Positions 24,290 to 34,263 of a DNA stretch of 42,010 nt are shown in pieces. Origin of the DNA: a gamma proteobacterium symbiont of Ctena orbiculata (lineage in GTDB: Bacteria; Pseudomonadota; Gammaproteobacteria; Chromatiales; Chromatiaceae); contig NATW01000106.1 of assembly GCA_003094555.1 (NCBI GenBank), forward strand, positions 1-42,010, in the 5' to 3' direction. The translations under genes were made by a program, and so were the position numbers. The notes below the pieces were generated by a model. The model was not told the DNA's origin and made no database searches. It was given only the letters and a program-made list of their open reading frames with translations. How positions within the stretch are numbered: position 1 is the stretch's first letter; the number at the start of each line of letters is the position of its first letter.

Positions 24290-26205
24290 CATCCGCCAGA
24301 CAGGGAGAAAAATCGCTCTATGACATTAAAATCCTGTGTTTTAGTCATCGGTGGCAAGCTGCGAATAAATATCTTGCCATAGGGCTTGCTTAGCAACCTG
24401 GGATCACACAAAGCCAATACCCCCCGATCCCTTTCATCTCTGATCAAACGTCCCGCGCCCTGTTTCAAGGCAATAGCAGCCTGGGGTAATTGATAGGCCA
24501 TGAAGGGATTCCCACCCTGCTTACGCAGGGCATCGATTCGAGCCTGAAGCACTGGATCCCCCGGTGATGCAAATGGCAGCTTATCGATGATGACACAGGA
24601 TAAAGCCTCTCCACGCACATCGATACCCTCCCAGAAACTGGATGTACCGAGTAACACCGCATTCCCGAGTTTGCGGAACTGTTCAACCAATTCGGTGCGT
24701 GGCGCCGTACCCTGGACCAGCATCGGATAGCTCAGCTTCTCTTTTAGATAATCAGCGGCCTCCTGCAGCGCCTTATGACTTGTATACAACAGAAATGCGC
24801 GACCACCGCTTGCCTGCAATATGGGGATCGAAAGATCGGATACAGCCTGATTGAACGCGGGGCTGTTGGGTTCCGGAAGATCCTTTGGTACATACCAAAC
24901 CGCTTGCTGCGGATAATCAAAAGGGCTGTCCCAGCAATGGGTTTCTGCTTCAGATAAGCCAAGCTGTTTGGAAAAATGTTCGAAACTACCACCCACCGCC
25001 AGGGTAGCTGAGGTAAATATCCAGGAGGCACGATGCTCCTGCATGACAGCCTGAAAGATACCGGCTATCTCCAATGGGGTGACATTCAAGCGAAAGCTCT
25101 GGCGGTGGGTTTCAAACCAACGAATGGATTCGCTATCGTCGTTCTCTTGAATACTATGCAGCCGCTGGAGTGCGCTTTCACACCGTTCACGGCAGCTATC
25201 CAGGCCCTTTCCCCGCCCCTCCACGGCACCCAGGGTTTGCACCAGTTGCTCGATCGCCTCCAGCAACCTGTCAAGCCGGGTGGTCACCGCAGGGTTTGCG
25301 GCAACTTCAGACCAGGCTCCCCGCCGCTGCTCAAGGCCAAACGCGAGACGCATATCGCGGGTTGCCTGTTGCAAACCCTCGGCACGTTCGGGAATCTCCG
25401 GGAGATCATTTGCCTCACGGTGATACTCCGTGACGGTATCCCGCGCCAGTTCAAGTAACTGGCGGCCACTGATACTGTCACCGAAGAAATTTCCCGCTAT
25501 ATCGGGTAACTGATGCGCTTCATCAAGGATATAACAGTCAGCACTGGGTAGAAGCTCGCCAAATCCCTCCCCCTTCAATGCCATATCCGCACACAGCAGA
25601 TGGTGGTTGATAACCACCAGGTCCGCCTCCTGGGCGCGTTTCCTCGCCTCCATCAGGTGGCAGGTACTATAGGCAGAACACTCCTGGCCCAGGCAGTTGT
25701 CGGTGGTCGAAGTGACAAAGGGCCAGATGCCAGCCTCCTCCGGTACCTGCTTCATCTCAGCGATATCGCCACTCTTGGTCCCGGTCGACCATTCGCGGAT
25801 CATTTGCAATTGTCCAACCTGCTCCTTGGTGAGATGCAACTCTTCATGCAGGGTATTTTCCAGGCGATGAATGCAGAGATAGTTGGCGCGCCCCTTCAAC
25901 AATGCCGTTGCGACCGGACTCGACAGGCTTTGCCGCACCATGGGCAGATCCCGGTGGAACAGCTGATCCTGTAGATTTTTGGTACCTGTGGAGATGATTG
26001 TCTTGAGCCCGGACATCAGGGCAGGCACCAGATAGGCAAATGTCTTGCCCGTACCTGTCCCCGCCTCACAGATCAATACACCACCCTGATCCATAACCCG
26101 GCCAACAGCCTGAGCCATCTCCTGTTGTTGCGGTCGATAGGAAAAACCCTCGATGCGTTTTGCCAGCCAGCCTTCTGGCCCGAAGATCTCAGCTATGTCT
26201 GTCAT
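24289..26205 (-). CDS. yoaA: ATP-dependent DNA helicase YoaA (XPD/DinG-like)
   Basis: YoaA is a superfamily 2 XPD-like helicase acting in DNA damage tolerance, known to pair with HolC (Pol III chi) in E. coli. Walker A GTGTGKT contains K54; the DEAH box is at 228-231 (ILDEAHQLP). Four cysteines, C111, C171, C176 and C182, are spaced like the XPD Fe-S cluster. Later motifs include QGAGRLIRDERDRG. The 638 residues match E. coli YoaA (about 636) rather than the longer DinG. It is transcribed toward a convergent terminator, and the 165-residue gene is 17 bases upstream. Confidence 0.93.
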   Translation of the reverse strand: MTDIAEIFGPEGWLAKRIEGFSYRPQQQEMAQAVGRVMDQGGVLICEAGTGTGKTFAYLVPALMSGLKTIISTGTKNLQDQLFHRDLPMVRQSLSSPVATALLKGRANYLCIHRLENTLHEELHLTKEQVGQLQMIREWSTGTKSGDIAEMKQVPEEAGIWPFVTSTTDNCLGQECSAYSTCHLMEARKRAQEADLVVINHHLLCADMALKGEGFGELLPSADCYILDEAHQLPDIAGNFFGDSISGRQLLELARDTVTEYHREANDLPEIPERAEGLQQATRDMRLAFGLEQRRGAWSEVAANPAVTTRLDRLLEAIEQLVQTLGAVEGRGKGLDSCRERCESALQRLHSIQENDDSESIRWFETHRQSFRLNVTPLEIAGIFQAVMQEHRASWIFTSATLAVGGSFEHFSKQLGLSEAETHCWDSPFDYPQQAVWYVPKDLPEPNSPAFNQAVSDLSIPILQASGGRAFLLYTSHKALQEAADYLKEKLSYPMLVQGTAPRTELVEQFRKLGNAVLLGTSSFWEGIDVRGEALSCVIIDKLPFASPGDPVLQARIDALRKQGGNPFMAYQLPQAAIALKQGAGRLIRDERDRGVLALCDPRLLSKPYGKIFIRSLPPMTKTQDFNVIERFFSLSGG

Positions 26206-26222
26206 CGACCAATTACGCGGGG

Positions 26223-26720
26223 CTAGTCAGCCTGATTATCCCAGACTTCGGGTTCAAGGCCATTGTCGCGGGTCCAGGCCAGACGGCCGATGATCTTAAA
26301 TCGCGCCACTGACATGGCACCGCGTTTTGCCCGGTTACTGCTGCTCTTGCCCACATATTCGAGAATCTCGCCCCGTTCCGCTTCATAGATCTCATAGGGT
26401 TCATAATCCTCATCCATGAGTACCAGGACTACGCTATCCCAATCCTTATCGAGCTTTAGCTGACCAATCCTTTGACCCGACTTGCTTTCATCGAAGATGG
26501 TTCTTGATTTGATCTGAATCTGCTTGCCGCCGCGACCAGGATCGACAGCATCGTAGCCACCCTCACCCTGGGGTTTGGGTTCCAGTTGAAGTAGCTTCAT
26601 TGCATCATATTCAGCTATTTCATTACTGATACCAGGCAGGGGCTTCCCCATAGTACGTCGATACTCAGCTGCCAAAACCCTGGCCTGGGCAATCAATTTG
26701 TCGGCGGCATACAGGGTCAA
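26223..26720 (-). CDS. Small protein with Mrr-like PD-(D/E)XK nuclease-type pattern
   Basis: I do not have a firm family name; it resembles DUF6998-type proteins. The 165 residues contain a candidate active-site arrangement: E34 in PGISNEIAEYDAMKLL, D57 in GGYDAVDPG, and Q69-I-K71 in KQIQIKSRT, the E-D-QxK order used in Mrr-like restriction folds. A beta strand VVLVLMDEDYEPYEIYEAE follows, as expected for this fold. The start is a TTG with GGAG about nine bases upstream. It sits 17 bases before yoaA on the same strand, so they may be co-transcribed. Nuclease activity is inference from motif order. Confidence 0.65.
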   Translation of the reverse strand: MTLYAADKLIAQARVLAAEYRRTMGKPLPGISNEIAEYDAMKLLQLEPKPQGEGGYDAVDPGRGGKQIQIKSRTIFDESKSGQRIGQLKLDKDWDSVVLVLMDEDYEPYEIYEAERGEILEYVGKSSSNRAKRGAMSVARFKIIGRLAWTRDNGLEPEVWDNQAD

Positions 26721-26967
26721 GCCTCTGCTCCTTCAGGATTCAGGAATGGAATTCTGCTCGGATTGTAGCCTATCTGATGCCTTTCAATAAACGCTTAGTG
26801 ACTGTTGCAGGCGAACATACCCACTATCCGGCAGTCAGTTCACCCTGTACAAGGTCACAATTTCCGCATGCAGGCTATTTGTATGGGAGATCCGATCTCA
26901 CTTGTTTAAACGACCCGGATGACTATCCCGGTGGTAAATGGCAGTGACCTAGGCGTGGACGCATGGG

Positions 26968-29900
26968 TCAGGCATTGGAGATCTGTTTTCGATCTCCCAC
27001 AATATCTTGTAAAATATCGGCGAAGATCCGGGGATGCCCGAAATGAAAGCCTTGAGCATAGTCCACCCCCATCTCCTTCAGCGCCTTGCCGATCGAAGCA
27101 TCACTGACATGTTCGGCAATCACTACCTTGTCCATGAAATGCGCCAGTTCCATGATTGAAATAACCATGGCCAAATCCGCCGTATTCTGAATCATTTCGC
27201 GTACGAATATGCCGTCAATTTTTACATAATTGACTGGAAAATCCTTGAGATACGAGAAGGAGGCAAAACCGGATCCAAAATCGTCCAGATAACAGGAGCA
27301 TCCCATCGATCTGACATCATTCATGAATGCCACCGTATCCTTGATATCCCTGGCAAGGGCGGTTTCAGTGACCTCGAACCCAAGTTGTTGAGTAGGTATG
27401 GGTGATTCGTTTATACGTTGCTTCAAATAGCGCTTGAATTCGCTATCCACAACAGATTTGGTGGACAGATTGACAGAAAAACTAACATCTCCCAACGATC
27501 CATCACCAAATGGCTTGATTGCATCAAAAAAGTGATCTACCACCCAGTGATCCACGGCCCGCATCAAGTCGTACTGTTCTGCGATTTTGATGAAGCTCTG
27601 AGGAGATTGCGGCTGCCCCTTGTCATCGATGATACGCAGTAGGATTTCATAATGTGGATTCAATCCCGCATCCTGTTTTAATGGAACGATGGGTTGGGCG
27701 AAAAGTACCATTCGATCGTTTGCCAATGCTTCCTGAATGGTTGGGATCGTCTGGATATTGCGCATGTGCTTCTGATAAGCCGAATCAGACTCCGAATAGA
27801 GACGGGTGCAGTTTCTACCACCCTCTTTGGCCATATGACAGGCCGATTTTGCAGCCTGTAAAAGATCACTGGTATTACCCTGAACCCGGTCATCCACCAG
27901 CACAACTCCGAGACTCGCGGAGACAGGAATCAGACGATCATTCCAGCTGAAGCGATACTCCTCGATCGTACGCCGCAGCGATTCAGCATTCTGGAACCCC
28001 TGCTCCAGGTCCGCATTTCTGATCAGCAGTGCGAATTCATCGTCTCCGATACGTGCCACCATGCCATCTTTGGTAAGGTAACTGGAGAGAATCGATGATA
28101 CTGTCTGCAACAGCTGGTCACCCCCTTCCAAACCGCACAGGTCATTGACCACGTTAAACTTGTCCAGATCGAGAAGTATCAATACGTGTTGGGTAGTGTT
28201 GTTCTCCGCTGCTACCGTCAGTTCACGCAAATAGCGTTCAAATCTGCGACGATTAAAAAGCCCGGTCAGCTCATCGATGGAAGACTCATCCTTAATCTGG
28301 TTATAGCTCGTCAAGAGTATGCGATCGATGGCCCTGTCTACGATCGGCTGCACCCGGTCCTGCATTACGCTGTAGTCACCGCTTGCAACAAGCTCCGCCA
28401 ATTCCCCGGCAGGGATATCCAAAACCTTCAAGCCATTACCATCCACAAACAGGAAACGGTTGGAGTCATTGTTTTTCCAAGCCAGATAAAGCATCCGCTC
28501 ACCTGAATCCACAACCATCCAGGTATCGATATCGAGGCCCTTGACTCTTTCCAAGGACGCCTCATCTATTTCTGACTCGGCAGCAGGATCGGCAATTATA
28601 ACGTTGCTGGTGAAAAATTGAGCCAGATAGTCATCATCAACCTCAATCCTCTGCTCATAAAAGGGTTGCGCTGCATCGCCTCCTCTTATGAGTGCCGTCT
28701 GTAGTTCGAGAGCGAAACTTCGACTTCCTTCTGGATAGACGGGATAGTCACGAAATCCCTTTCTGATCAGCGAGATCAGATCACGGATGCGGTTTTCGCT
28801 CATTTCGTGCGGGGTTGATGAGTTTAGAAACAGCTTACCCATTATATCGATGACACGGGAATAGGCCTTCCAGGCCGTACTCTCTTCACCCTCGATCGCA
28901 TAAGTCTGCACCAGCAGATTGACCCAGCCAAATTGAAACAATCTTGCAACCGCATTGGATACAGATTTACCCAACAGTTGACTGCGTATATGGCTTGAGA
29001 CTGCACGCTCCGCTGCAATGTGTTGCTCATCCTTTTCACAGTGGTCTATGGCAAGCTGACGATTGCGGTGGAAATTCTCCAACTGGGTATGTTTTAAGGC
29101 CTCTAGCGCACGTGTCACTTCAGATACAGCACTCAGCTTGTTGCTGTCGATGGCATCCAGCAGTTGAGAAATCTTTGCCATATCACGTAATTGTGACATC
29201 TGCTTCCCTATTGTGATATAAGGCGCCAGGGATTCTATGGTAGCAAGCAGACGCCTGACAGGATGTTTACTGTTCTCCAATAGCGATGGGTCATTCACCA
29301 CCTCCTGAATAATCTGAATCTCCATCCGATTGAGCAGGTCTTTCAGCTCTGACGGCACCAGCGGATCATCACGTAGCGCAGAAACCAGTTCTTCACCGGT
29401 ACTGATCGCTGCACTCACCACTGGATCGATTTTTTGCTCGATGTCTGATTGGTTTTCCAGCTCATGCTCGAGCTGCTTGAGGACTGATGAGCCAAATCTC
29501 AAGGGCAGGTTGTTGAGTGATTCTATAACCTGGGTCTTGTCAATCCTGGCTACTTCCGGTCCCACATCATCCTGATTGGTATGATGCTTGACATCAAACA
29601 ACGTGGACAGATGTTGCAGAACCTTGCCAACATTCGGATGGAAAATCTTTTTTGTGGGATGACTGTGGTTGGCACTGTCCCTGTATTGAGAAGTAAAGTC
29701 GATTCCCTTCTGCTTGAACAGTTCCAATATCGATTCATAGAGACTATCGATTCCATCCAGTACCGTCCCTTGAAACACACTCAGAATCAAGTGAAAACAG
29801 TTGATTTCCAAATCGAACCTGTCCAATGCATGTTTCAAGGCATTAAGCAGACTGATCGGGGAGAGCGGATTGTTCTCATCCTTGATGGTATGTTCTGTGA

Positions 29901-30657
29901 GATAAGTGAGTGAGGTTTCCAGATGATAGAGGTTACGCGCCAGATCTGTCTCGATCTGCCTGGCAATATCGTTAATCACAACCCAGTGGTCTATATCCAC
30001 CTTCTCCACCAACTCCAGCTCGTGATCATCCTCTGTCGATGCTGTGGAGTTGATGCCGGCCAGGCCGGCCAGTTCATCAAACGCCTTTTCTACCTGGCGG
30101 AAAAATGCCGCGCTGATATCTGCTTCCTCCCTTTCCAGGGCGGTCATCATCAAAATCAGCGTGGATTCCTGTTGACTGAACTGGGGCTCGTTCGCGCTTG
30201 CCAGCAAGGCATCTCTGGCCTGCAGGAAAAAGGCTGCAAGCTTGGGGTTGAGATAATCGAGCAACCGCTGCTGCAGCTCCCCTATCACTGGCGTTACTAC
30301 CGCGCTATCGGGCAAACGCATCTCGATATTCTTGGTTTCCCGTTGCGCCTGAAGATAGGTATACAGCGCCTCGCCTTCCTCAGGATCAGTTATGCTGCCA
30401 CCGATACCATGTTGATGTTTGTAGACAACGAGAATCCGCACCTGGTTGGAGGCAACCCTGAGCAGAGCCTCCTGACGCTCGGATTCGGCGATATAGCCAT
30501 CGGTCAGTAGCTCATTCAGCCTCTCATCACCACAGTGCAGATAGACTCCACCTTGGGAAAAGTTACAAATCCGGCAATCATCGAAGCGCTGCTCCTGAAT
30601 AGACAGACTTGCCGGTAGATCAATCTCCAGCCGTTGGTGTCTTCTGCGATTATTCAT
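26968..30657 (-). CDS. PilZ-DUF1631-GGDEF-EAL c-di-GMP turnover protein
   Basis: This 1229-residue cytosolic protein joins four modules. Residues about 1-100 look like PilZ (RRRHQRLEI and CNFSQGGVYLH). About 120-770 is helical DUF1631-like sequence. The GGDEF domain (about 790-960) has GDDEF at 871-875, so the second glycine is replaced. The EAL domain (about 975-1220) has EIL at 1004-1006 in place of EAL, but retains VNLSTKSV, FEVTETA, LDDFGSG (D1125, D1126), YVKIDG and YAQGFHFG. PDE activity therefore seems likely, while cyclase activity is doubtful. The PilZ site would allow c-di-GMP sensing. It appears to stand alone, since mrcB starts far upstream. Domain calls are good; activity is inferred. 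Confidence 0.9.
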   Translation of the reverse strand: MNNRRRHQRLEIDLPASLSIQEQRFDDCRICNFSQGGVYLHCGDERLNELLTDGYIAESERQEALLRVASNQVRILVVYKHQHGIGGSITDPEEGEALYTYLQAQRETKNIEMRLPDSAVVTPVIGELQQRLLDYLNPKLAAFFLQARDALLASANEPQFSQQESTLILMMTALEREEADISAAFFRQVEKAFDELAGLAGINSTASTEDDHELELVEKVDIDHWVVINDIARQIETDLARNLYHLETSLTYLTEHTIKDENNPLSPISLLNALKHALDRFDLEINCFHLILSVFQGTVLDGIDSLYESILELFKQKGIDFTSQYRDSANHSHPTKKIFHPNVGKVLQHLSTLFDVKHHTNQDDVGPEVARIDKTQVIESLNNLPLRFGSSVLKQLEHELENQSDIEQKIDPVVSAAISTGEELVSALRDDPLVPSELKDLLNRMEIQIIQEVVNDPSLLENSKHPVRRLLATIESLAPYITIGKQMSQLRDMAKISQLLDAIDSNKLSAVSEVTRALEALKHTQLENFHRNRQLAIDHCEKDEQHIAAERAVSSHIRSQLLGKSVSNAVARLFQFGWVNLLVQTYAIEGEESTAWKAYSRVIDIMGKLFLNSSTPHEMSENRIRDLISLIRKGFRDYPVYPEGSRSFALELQTALIRGGDAAQPFYEQRIEVDDDYLAQFFTSNVIIADPAAESEIDEASLERVKGLDIDTWMVVDSGERMLYLAWKNNDSNRFLFVDGNGLKVLDIPAGELAELVASGDYSVMQDRVQPIVDRAIDRILLTSYNQIKDESSIDELTGLFNRRRFERYLRELTVAAENNTTQHVLILLDLDKFNVVNDLCGLEGGDQLLQTVSSILSSYLTKDGMVARIGDDEFALLIRNADLEQGFQNAESLRRTIEEYRFSWNDRLIPVSASLGVVLVDDRVQGNTSDLLQAAKSACHMAKEGGRNCTRLYSESDSAYQKHMRNIQTIPTIQEALANDRMVLFAQPIVPLKQDAGLNPHYEILLRIIDDKGQPQSPQSFIKIAEQYDLMRAVDHWVVDHFFDAIKPFGDGSLGDVSFSVNLSTKSVVDSEFKRYLKQRINESPIPTQQLGFEVTETALARDIKDTVAFMNDVRSMGCSCYLDDFGSGFASFSYLKDFPVNYVKIDGIFVREMIQNTADLAMVISIMELAHFMDKVVIAEHVSDASIGKALKEMGVDYAQGFHFGHPRIFADILQDIVGDRKQISNA

Positions 30658-30912
30658 TGGTAGTCCGTTGCAAGGGGCACTCCTAGCCAGTGTCCGCTAA
30701 ATATATATCTCAATAATTACCGAATATACCTCCAGATTATCCCGTTATCGGCACTAAACCGAAGAGCTTGACGCTTATTTTGGTAACATTTTATGAATGA
30801 TGTTCTAATTTCCTGCCACCCAAACCTTCCCGCACTTCCGACCAACCGCCCGGGATGGGTAGAATCGGAGCGGGAAGATATCGACCGCGAGCGCTCGATT
30901 CTGCGTAGAGAT

Positions 30913-33243
30913 TTAGGGTCTGTTAAAGAAGCGTTGAAACCAGAGAACTCCGTCTTCGACCAGTGAACCTGAACGGGCGCAGGGTGCCCGGGATGTGGGA
31001 CCGCTGCCATTGATGAAGGGATATTCAAGGGCAGCTGGACAACCCTCGCCCAGGAGACCGGTTGCGGGATCGATAGTCTGCATTTCCACCCCTACCGGCC
31101 GATTCTGCTGCAGTGTCGAGACCCCGATAGCAGTCATCAATCTGGCCCAAACCCGCATCGCCCCGGAGGATCCCGTCAAGCCGGTAGGACCGTTGTCATC
31201 CCGTCCTACCCAAACCACGGCGATATGCTTCCGATCGAACCCGGCAAACCAGCTATCCCGTAGTTTATCCGTAGTCCCTGTCTTCCCAGCCACTTCCACC
31301 TCTCCCGGCAACAGCCAGCGAAGTGCCTTGCCGGTACCACTGTGGGTCACTTCGTTTAACGCATGTCGTAACAAGTAGACTGCACGGCTATCCGCCCTTG
31401 ATTCAATCGCCAGAGGATAGCGGGAGAGGGGCGTTCCTTGGGCATCGGTCACATCCCGAATCGATTTCAATGTGGCACCATATCCGCCATTGGCCAGGGT
31501 CTGGTACATCTGGGTCATCTCGAGTGGCGATAGGGAGACAGCACCCAGGAGCAGTGACGGATAGGCCGGGAGAGGGCGGCGTATCCCCAGCTTGTATAGA
31601 GTATCGATCACCGATTCAAGCCCAACGGAGAGGCCGAGACGGACCGTTGCCTGATTGAACGATTCAGTAAGCGCCTGCTCCAGGGTCACCCCGTCATGAC
31701 TCTGATTGTCATAATTCCTTGGGGTCCAGATCTCACCATTCATCCCCTTGATCTGGATAGGTCCATCCTCAAGGGGAGAAAGCAGATGAAAGTCTCCAGG
31801 TTGAGACAGCGCAGTCAGGTAGACAGCGGGTTTGATCAATGATCCCACCGGGCGTACCGCATCCAGGGCCCGATTAAATCCCGCATAACGTGGATTTCTA
31901 TCCCCCACGACAGCCAACACCTCACCAGTCTCGCTATCTGCCAGGGTAATAGCACCCTGCAATGTGCCAGCATCTATACCCTGTTTCTCCTCTAACTCAT
32001 TCAACTGCTGGGAAAGCGCCTGTTCAGCGCGACTTTGAAACCAGGGGTCTAGGGTGGAGAAAATTCTTAAATCGCCGGCACTTAAATCTTCCTCTTTATA
32101 ATCTCTGCGTAACTGGCGCTTCACCAGGTCCATAAACGCCGGACTACCCGAGCTTTGCAGATCACCCTGTTCCACACCGAGCGGCTGCTGCTGTGCTGCT
32201 GCTGCCTGCTGCTGGGTGATCACACCCTGATCAGCCATCAACTGTAGGATCAGGCCGCGTCTCTTTTTCGCTGGCTCGGGATGACGTCTCGGATCATAGG
32301 CAGATGGCCCTCGAACCAGGGTGACGAGCAGGGCCAAGCGAGGAAGGTCAAGCTCATGCAGGGGACGATTGAAGTAGAAACGGCTGGCCAGGGCAAAGCC
32401 GTGAATCGCCTTGCCCCCTTGCTGACCCAGGTAGATCTCATTCGCGTAGGCCTCGAGGATATCATCCTTGTGGTATCGCAAATCCAATATCAGTGCCATG
32501 GCGATTTCATTTATTTTGCGCCACAGGGTGCGTTCCGCACTCAGGAAATAGTTCTTCACCAGCTGCTGGGTCAGGGTGCTGCCACCTTGTACCACACGTT
32601 TTGCAGCCAGATTGGCCCAGATTGCCCGCCCGATTGCCATCGGATCGATACCGGCGTGATGATAGAAATTACGATCCTCCACTGCGATCAAACCCGTTAC
32701 CAACAGTTCCGGAAGCTCCTCGCGGGTAAGCAGAATACGGTCTTCACCTTGGGTTGACGCAAGACTGCCTATCAGCCTCGGTTCAATACGATAGTGACCG
32801 ATCGGATCTCCGTTCCCCGCCCGTTTTAACGAACTTACGCCCAGGGAATCCATGACGATTTCCAGATAGTCGCTGGGACGATCGATGTCGGGAAAATGAA
32901 ATGGGCGGGTGCGTACAAGATAACGACCGCGGAAGGCGGAGTACTGCCCAGGACTATCCGGGTGCTCAACCCGACGATAACCAAGCCCATCGAGGGTCTG
33001 TTGAAGATGGATAGAGGAGACCCTGGCACCCGGGTAGAGATCAAGGGTCCGGCTATATACCTTGGCCGGCACATCCCAGCGACGGCCTTGAAAACGGCTT
33101 TGAACCACCTGATCGAGATAAAGGACATAAAGAATCGACGCCAACAGAATGGTGACCAGGCCAAGAAACAGCCAGCGCTTCCATCTCTGGGTTCCACTAC
33201 GATTGGATCTGCGTCTACCCCGCTTTGCTCGCTTTTTCGTCAT
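30913..33243 (-). CDS. mrcB: Penicillin-binding protein 1B (bifunctional)
   Basis: PBP1B polymerises and crosslinks peptidoglycan in the inner membrane. After a basic cytosolic tail a membrane anchor spans about residues 24-44. A UB2H-like region follows. The GT51 domain has the catalytic E189 in AVEDRNFYHHAGID and QGGSTLTQQLVKNYFL. The transpeptidase has S468-x-x-K471 (VGSLIKP), SFN (528-530) and KTGT (654-657). At 776 residues the length is normal. AGGAG lies about 17 bases upstream of the ATG, rather far. About 255 bases separate its end from the downstream c-di-GMP gene; I see no clear feature there. Confidence 0.95.
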   Translation of the reverse strand: MTKKRAKRGRRRSNRSGTQRWKRWLFLGLVTILLASILYVLYLDQVVQSRFQGRRWDVPAKVYSRTLDLYPGARVSSIHLQQTLDGLGYRRVEHPDSPGQYSAFRGRYLVRTRPFHFPDIDRPSDYLEIVMDSLGVSSLKRAGNGDPIGHYRIEPRLIGSLASTQGEDRILLTREELPELLVTGLIAVEDRNFYHHAGIDPMAIGRAIWANLAAKRVVQGGSTLTQQLVKNYFLSAERTLWRKINEIAMALILDLRYHKDDILEAYANEIYLGQQGGKAIHGFALASRFYFNRPLHELDLPRLALLVTLVRGPSAYDPRRHPEPAKKRRGLILQLMADQGVITQQQAAAAQQQPLGVEQGDLQSSGSPAFMDLVKRQLRRDYKEEDLSAGDLRIFSTLDPWFQSRAEQALSQQLNELEEKQGIDAGTLQGAITLADSETGEVLAVVGDRNPRYAGFNRALDAVRPVGSLIKPAVYLTALSQPGDFHLLSPLEDGPIQIKGMNGEIWTPRNYDNQSHDGVTLEQALTESFNQATVRLGLSVGLESVIDTLYKLGIRRPLPAYPSLLLGAVSLSPLEMTQMYQTLANGGYGATLKSIRDVTDAQGTPLSRYPLAIESRADSRAVYLLRHALNEVTHSGTGKALRWLLPGEVEVAGKTGTTDKLRDSWFAGFDRKHIAVVWVGRDDNGPTGLTGSSGAMRVWARLMTAIGVSTLQQNRPVGVEMQTIDPATGLLGEGCPAALEYPFINGSGPTSRAPCARSGSLVEDGVLWFQRFFNRP

Positions 33244-33480
33244 ATTCGGCTGCTGTGCAGTCTCCTAGGGCCTGTTTACACTAATCCAATGCACTCTGCT
33301 GCCTCCAATCGACGGAAATATGTAAAAACACCTGCAGATCATGTGAACTGATAGCGTTATTTATTGACGACCCGGCTCTCTATACATTAGATTCCTAAAA
33401 AAACATTATGTGAATCAAGTCTCAAAAACCTTGGCCGCTATGTTCATTTGAGATGCACATCATAGCAGGGGTAGAACCAG

Positions 33481-34164
33481 ATGCGATCCAGAGTTCCGAT
33501 TATAAATTGGCTGTTGACAATCACACTTATAGCGATTGCCTCAATGCTGATGGGCCAGAATGCTATGGCCGATGAAATGAACGAGGATCTCAAACTGCGT
33601 AAAAACCTGGAAAACCGTATCCAGTCGATAGCAAAAAACCGTAAATTACATCAGCAAATGATCACCGAGGGACGCGAGCGGACGATCCTCTGCAATACCT
33701 GCCATGGTGATGACGGCATCGCAGTGCAACCACTCGCACCCAATCTGGCCGGACAGAACCCAGCTTATATCGTCGATCAGTTCCAACGTTTTGGCGACGG
33801 CCGACGCAATGATTATCTAATGAGTAATCTGGCCAAGACCTTCAGCTTCGAAGACAAGATTAAAATTGCTCTCTACTATGCGGATATGGAGATGAAACCC
33901 TCAGGCGGTGGCAATCCCTCGCTACTTGCCGATGGTGAGAAGATCTACAAACAGAACTGCGTCAAATGTCATGGTGACAATGGGCGTGGCCAGGAAGGCT
34001 ATGCCCGCCTTGCCGGTCAACGCCACGATTATGTGGTTAAGATGTTGAAAGAGTTTCGCGACCGTACCGGCAAGCGCACCAACGTCTGGATGTCGGGAGT
34101 CGCCATACGTCTCAGCGATCAGGACATGGATGCTGTGGCAACCTATCTGGCGAACCTAAAATAA
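33481..34164 (+). CDS. Dihaem cytochrome c4-like protein
   Basis: Two c-type haem sites are present: CNTCH (C71, C74, H75) and CVKCH (C160, C163, H164). Candidate axial methionines are M114 (YLMSNLAK) and M204 (VWMSGVA), giving the two-domain cytochrome c4 architecture. A signal peptide precedes (IASMLMGQNAMA). Such proteins carry electrons to terminal oxidases in the periplasm. An insertion of about 40 charged residues (31-70) before the first haem is longer than in typical c4. An AGGGG-type ribosome site lies upstream of ATG 33481. Confidence 0.92.
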   Translation: MRSRVPIINWLLTITLIAIASMLMGQNAMADEMNEDLKLRKNLENRIQSIAKNRKLHQQMITEGRERTILCNTCHGDDGIAVQPLAPNLAGQNPAYIVDQFQRFGDGRRNDYLMSNLAKTFSFEDKIKIALYYADMEMKPSGGGNPSLLADGEKIYKQNCVKCHGDNGRGQEGYARLAGQRHDYVVKMLKEFRDRTGKRTNVWMSGVAIRLSDQDMDAVATYLANLK

Positions 34165-34173
34165 ATCCACCTC

Positions 34174-34212
34174 ATTGGCCATGCATGGTTCAAGCATGCC
34201 ATGCAGGCCAAT
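34174..34212. terminator. Strong hairpin between convergent cytochrome c4 and L,D-transpeptidase genes
   Basis: ATTGGCC pairs with GGCCAAT and TGCATGG with CCATGCA, with one bulged A and a ten-base loop: a 14-base-pair stem. A poor T run follows on the plus strand. It sits ten bases after the cytochrome stop and probably acts in 3'-end formation, possibly for both strands. Confidence 0.55.
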
Positions 34213-34263
34213 CATTTATATGGGTTGGAACAAGGTTGGGGCTCTATTTTTACAGCATCTTTT

